Below, in pieces: positions 61,831-64,000 of a stretch of DNA of 64,000 nt. The DNA is from Rhizobium sp. 16-488-2b. Lineage in GTDB: Bacteria > Pseudomonadota > Alphaproteobacteria > Rhizobiales > Rhizobiaceae. The stretch lies in NCBI RefSeq assembly GCF_017741815.1, contig NZ_JAGHMF010000015.1, positions 176,410 to 240,409 on the forward strand. Direction: 5' to 3'. The translations under genes were made by a program, and so were the position numbers. The notes under the pieces are model-generated. The model did no database searches, had not been told where the DNA came from, and saw nothing but the letters and a program-made list of their open reading frames with translations. Each line of letters opens with the position of its first letter. Position 1 is the first letter of the stretch.

Positions 61831-62799
61831 ATGCGCATCGCCATTATCGCTTACGACCATATCAGCCCTTTCATGCTATCCACGCCGCTGGCCGTGTTTG
61901 GCGAGCAGCTCCTTGCGGGTGGGCACCAGGTTCAGGTGTGCTCGGATCAGCTCCGGCTGAACGCGTTTGGCGGCATGATCATCGAGGCCGCCCATCGGCT
62001 GGATGCGGTCGATGGCGCCGATATCGTCATTTTACCGGGTTGGCGGAGCGTGGACGAGCCCGTATCGCCCGATATCGTTGCCAAGCTGAAGGCGGCCGAT
62101 GCTCGAGGATCCATCGTCGTGGGCTTGTGCCTGGGGGCTTTCGGCCTTGCCGAGGCGGGATTGCTCGATCGGCGGCGCGCAACGACACATTGGGCCCACG
62201 CGGAGACCTTCGCGGCCCGCTATCCACGTGTAACGGTCGATGCGGCCGCGCTGTTCGTGGACGAAGGCCGCGTCCTGACGTCCGCCGGTGTCGCTTCGGG
62301 GCTGGATTGTTGCCTGCATCTGCTCGGCCGGATGTGCGGGATTGGTGAAGCAAACCGGATAGCGCGCCATCTCGTCGTCGCCCCTCAGCGCGCGGGTGGA
62401 CAACCGCAACTGATCGAGCGACCAGCCATCGGATCTACTGCCGATCGGCGAGTGACCGAACTTCTCGAAGGCCTGCGCGCCGATCCCATCGCGCCGCCTT
62501 CGCTGGATGAACTGGCCAAGCGCTCGAACATGAGCCGCCGAAGCCTGACACGCCATATCCGGGCACGGACCGGAGGTAGCCTTGGCGAATGGATAAGGCG
62601 CGTTCGCGTGGCACGAGCGAAGGAGCTATTGGTGGCCGGCGTACGCGGGCTGGACGACGTCGCCTTGCGCAGCGGTTTCCCTGATGCCCATGCACTACGC
62701 ACGGCATTCCGCATCGAAGTCGGCGTGACGCCGGTGCAATGGCTGGCGCACCAAAGGGTCCCCGGTGCCGCGTTTTCGCTGTTGTCGGGAAAATCCTAG
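61831..62799 (+). CDS. GlxA-type transcriptional regulator (DJ-1/PfpI domain plus AraC DNA-binding domain)
   Basis: 322 residues. The N-terminal DJ-1/PfpI-like domain has IVILPGWRSVDEP and the elbow VVGLCLGAFGLAEAGLLDRRRATTHW (landmark GLCLGAFGLAEAG, with Cys in the nucleophile position), the C-terminal part a double helix-turn-helix (SLDELAKRSNMSRRSLTRHIRA, LDDVALRSGFPDAHALRTAFR, quoted as landmarks). Regulators of this build sense small nitrogenous molecules. Divergent from the cysteine hydrolase gene with a ~95-bp gap that should hold its operators. Confidence 0.93.
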   Translation: MRIAIIAYDHISPFMLSTPLAVFGEQLLAGGHQVQVCSDQLRLNAFGGMIIEAAHRLDAVDGADIVILPGWRSVDEPVSPDIVAKLKAADARGSIVVGLCLGAFGLAEAGLLDRRRATTHWAHAETFAARYPRVTVDAAALFVDEGRVLTSAGVASGLDCCLHLLGRMCGIGEANRIARHLVVAPQRAGGQPQLIERPAIGSTADRRVTELLEGLRADPIAPPSLDELAKRSNMSRRSLTRHIRARTGGSLGEWIRRVRVARAKELLVAGVRGLDDVALRSGFPDAHALRTAFRIEVGVTPVQWLAHQRVPGAAFSLLSGKS

Positions 62800-62927
62800 T
62801 TTTTACCAAAGTCGCCGGGCGGACTTTTCACGCGAACTGCCGTCGCACCGGAACAGCAGGTTTCACGAGCGCCTTCTTCGGCTAACAAAGACCGCAATGA
62901 AGGCCACGGACGGCAACGGTGCGACTA

Positions 62928-63152
62928 TCAGAGACCAAGGTCCAAACCAAGCATGCTGCTCATGACGAAGGCGACGGCCCCGACACCCAAGAGCGCCAGC
63001 ACGAAGGCTCCCGCGATCTTGCCGCCCGCGAGCAATACCGAGCCTCTGTCGATCTTATCCACCTGATCGTAATGCCACTTGATGGCGAAGTACATTCCCG
63101 TGCCCAACGCGAGAACCTTGAAAATCACGAAGACTATGGGAAACCAGTCCAT
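62928..63152 (-). CDS. Small two-helix membrane protein
   Basis: 74 residues from ATG 63152 (AAGGA eight bases upstream). Two hydrophobic segments: WFPIVFVIFKVLALGTGMYFAI (about 3-24) and IAGAFVLALLGVGAVAFVMSS (about 46-66), joined by a polar loop (KWHYDQVDKIDRGS). No family recognised. Real because of the good start signal, normal composition and clean termination; function unknown. Confidence 0.65.
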   Translation of the reverse strand: MDWFPIVFVIFKVLALGTGMYFAIKWHYDQVDKIDRGSVLLAGGKIAGAFVLALLGVGAVAFVMSSMLGLDLGL

Positions 63153-63371
63153 GGCAAATATCCTTACGTGCGGCACTGCGCGCTTTATGCTCCTGTTTTA
63201 GGCAAACGCGTACTGCTTATTGTGCAACGCAGATATGTAATCGCGTACTGAGGTTTGCGCCGGGGATCAATGCGCCGCCGCGGGAAAGAAGGAAACCGTA
63301 GTCCGCTTGGGCCGAAAACCGACTTCGTACGCAAGTGACCCGTTTATGCGGCTAACTCAGCATCCGGAGCC

Positions 63372-63478
63372 CCCCTCATCCGCCCTTCGGGCACCTTCTC
63401 CCCGCGGGGGAGAAGGGCATAGCGGCACCCTCTGCGGTCTCTTCCCCTCTCCCCTCGGGGAGAGGTTAGGGTGAGGGG
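63372..63478. repeat. Rhizobial-type intergenic repeat with two hairpins
   Basis: Bounded by CCCCTCA (63372-63378) and TGAGGGG (63472-63478), containing two perfect hairpins: CCTTCTCCCC...GGGGAGAAGG (about 63395-63416) and CCTCTCCCC-TC-GGGGAGAGG (63446-63465). This kind of CCTCATCC...GGTGAGGGG element is scattered through many rhizobial genomes. The surrounding 63153-63557 stretch holds no gene I can support. Confidence 0.75.
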
Positions 63479-63557
63479 CCACACGGCGAGACGTTGCTGA
63501 CGAAGACGTCCCCAATGGGCCAAAACCGGGTCCGGATGCTTGCAGTAGACTTACCCC

Positions 63558-64000
63558 CTACTCCCCGCCCTCGCCCGCATCGCCACCAAACACCACCGTC
63601 TGCGGCCAGCGCAACAAAGCCGCCTCGCCCGCCTCGTTCAGCGCATAGACGCCCTTCCCCTGCCGGTCGAACCAGCCATAGACATTGTCGAGTAGGATGC
63701 GCCCCGCCTGCGGCGCCCAAGCCTTCATGTCGCGCGGCCGCACCAACCCCTGTTGAAGCGCCGACGCGCAGATCAGCGCCTGCTGCCGGTAGGCGGTCAT
63801 GATCGGCGAGCGCGTCGCGCCCCCGAGCGCCGGATCGCCCTGTCTTTTCCGGTGCTCTTTCACCAGCCGCGTCCGCCGCTTCGGGTTCGTCCGCGGCATC
63901 GGCGACACCGAGCTGACGATGACGCTGACCGACCGCCGTACCGACTTGCATCTTTTCCACCTCCTGCGCCGTCTCTGAAGAACATCTGCGTAGTCCTCTG
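63558..64000 (-). CDS. C-terminal part of a DUF2161-like protein, 5' end outside the window
   Basis: The frame is open from the right edge to TAG at 63558. The last ~115 residues fit what I remember of the DUF2161 family (putative PD-(D/E)XK-type nuclease): PKRRTRLVKEHRKRQGDP, GGATRSPIMTAYRQQAL, GRILLDNVYGWFDRQGKGVY. A GTG at 63908 is in frame but is probably internal, because the matching region begins close to it. The residues nearer the edge are Arg-rich and match poorly, so a frameshift near 63910-63990 cannot be excluded. Function in the family is inferred only. Confidence 0.7.
   Translation of the reverse strand, partial: EDYADVLQRRRRRWKRCKSVRRSVSVIVSSVSPMPRTNPKRRTRLVKEHRKRQGDPALGGATRSPIMTAYRQQALICASALQQGLVRPRDMKAWAPQAGRILLDNVYGWFDRQGKGVYALNEAGEAALLRWPQTVVFGGDAGEGGE

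Noticed and set aside
1..64000. Search for tRNA, rRNA, CRISPR, insertion sequence, prophage or integrase signals
   Set aside because: No TpsiC-like GGTTCGAATCC arms, rRNA blocks, regularly spaced repeats, transposase motifs or phage genes were found by eye.

Overview
The window looks like a chromosomal segment of a Rhizobiaceae alphaproteobacterium (Rhizobium/Agrobacterium/Neorhizobium type). The reasons are its high GC content, a separate petABC cluster, the pairing of ClpS with long-form L25 and an extended Pth, a DUF1285-Nudix-CCA operon, a MoxR-DUF58-DUF4159 operon, and intergenic palindromes of the kind that recur in rhizobial genomes. I see no phage, insertion sequence, CRISPR array, rRNA or tRNA. 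Almost every gene is chromosomal housekeeping or common rhizobial accessory material. The genus assignment is inference from remembered gene order, not from a search.

Layout. 0-16.8 kb: the 3' end of an unknown gene, prs, a two-Kazal-domain lipoprotein, two large c-di-GMP proteins (MHYT-PAS-GGDEF-EAL and HAMP-PAS-GGDEF-EAL, the latter followed by a periplasmic binding protein) flanking rplY, then pth-GNAT, clpS, ychF, a polytopic membrane protein, two overlapping MaoC-fold genes and apt. 16.8-19.6 kb: the petABC operon for the cytochrome bc1 complex. 19.8-28 kb: a membrane-anchored EEP phosphatase, two paralogous half-size ABC exporters on either side of a chemoreceptor, and trmL. 28-34.4 kb: a Na/Pi-cotransporter-family protein, hemF, small proteins, and a translationally coupled DUF1285-Nudix-cca operon.

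34.5-41.4 kb: a tightly packed MoxR / DUF58 / DUF4159 / amidotransferase-fold membrane protein operon whose role is not established. 41.4-50 kb: transporters, GNATs and three divergent or adjacent regulator-enzyme pairs, plus a coiled-coil gene broken by one in-frame amber codon. 50-53.2 kb: a metallophosphoesterase, a TPR protein, and an ECF-like sigma / membrane anti-sigma pair. 53.3-55.4 kb: leuA, preceded by what reads as a complete leucine attenuator (promoter, leader peptide with four consecutive Leu codons, and competing hairpins). 55.4-64 kb: an orphan ribbon-helix-helix protein, benE, clpP, a DUF2076 protein, a family-25 glycosyltransferase, a CDF transporter-queF pair, an isochorismatase-like hydrolase divergent from a GlxA-type regulator, a small membrane protein, an intergenic repeat, and the 3' part of a DUF2161-like gene running off the right edge.

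The most interesting signals that the gene list alone does not explain are the leuA attenuator (55.13-55.33 kb), the amber-interrupted coiled-coil gene (41.87-42.27 kb), an FNR/FixK-like box upstream of the chemoreceptor (25.2 kb), twin dyads upstream of petA, and the MoxR-DUF4159 operon.
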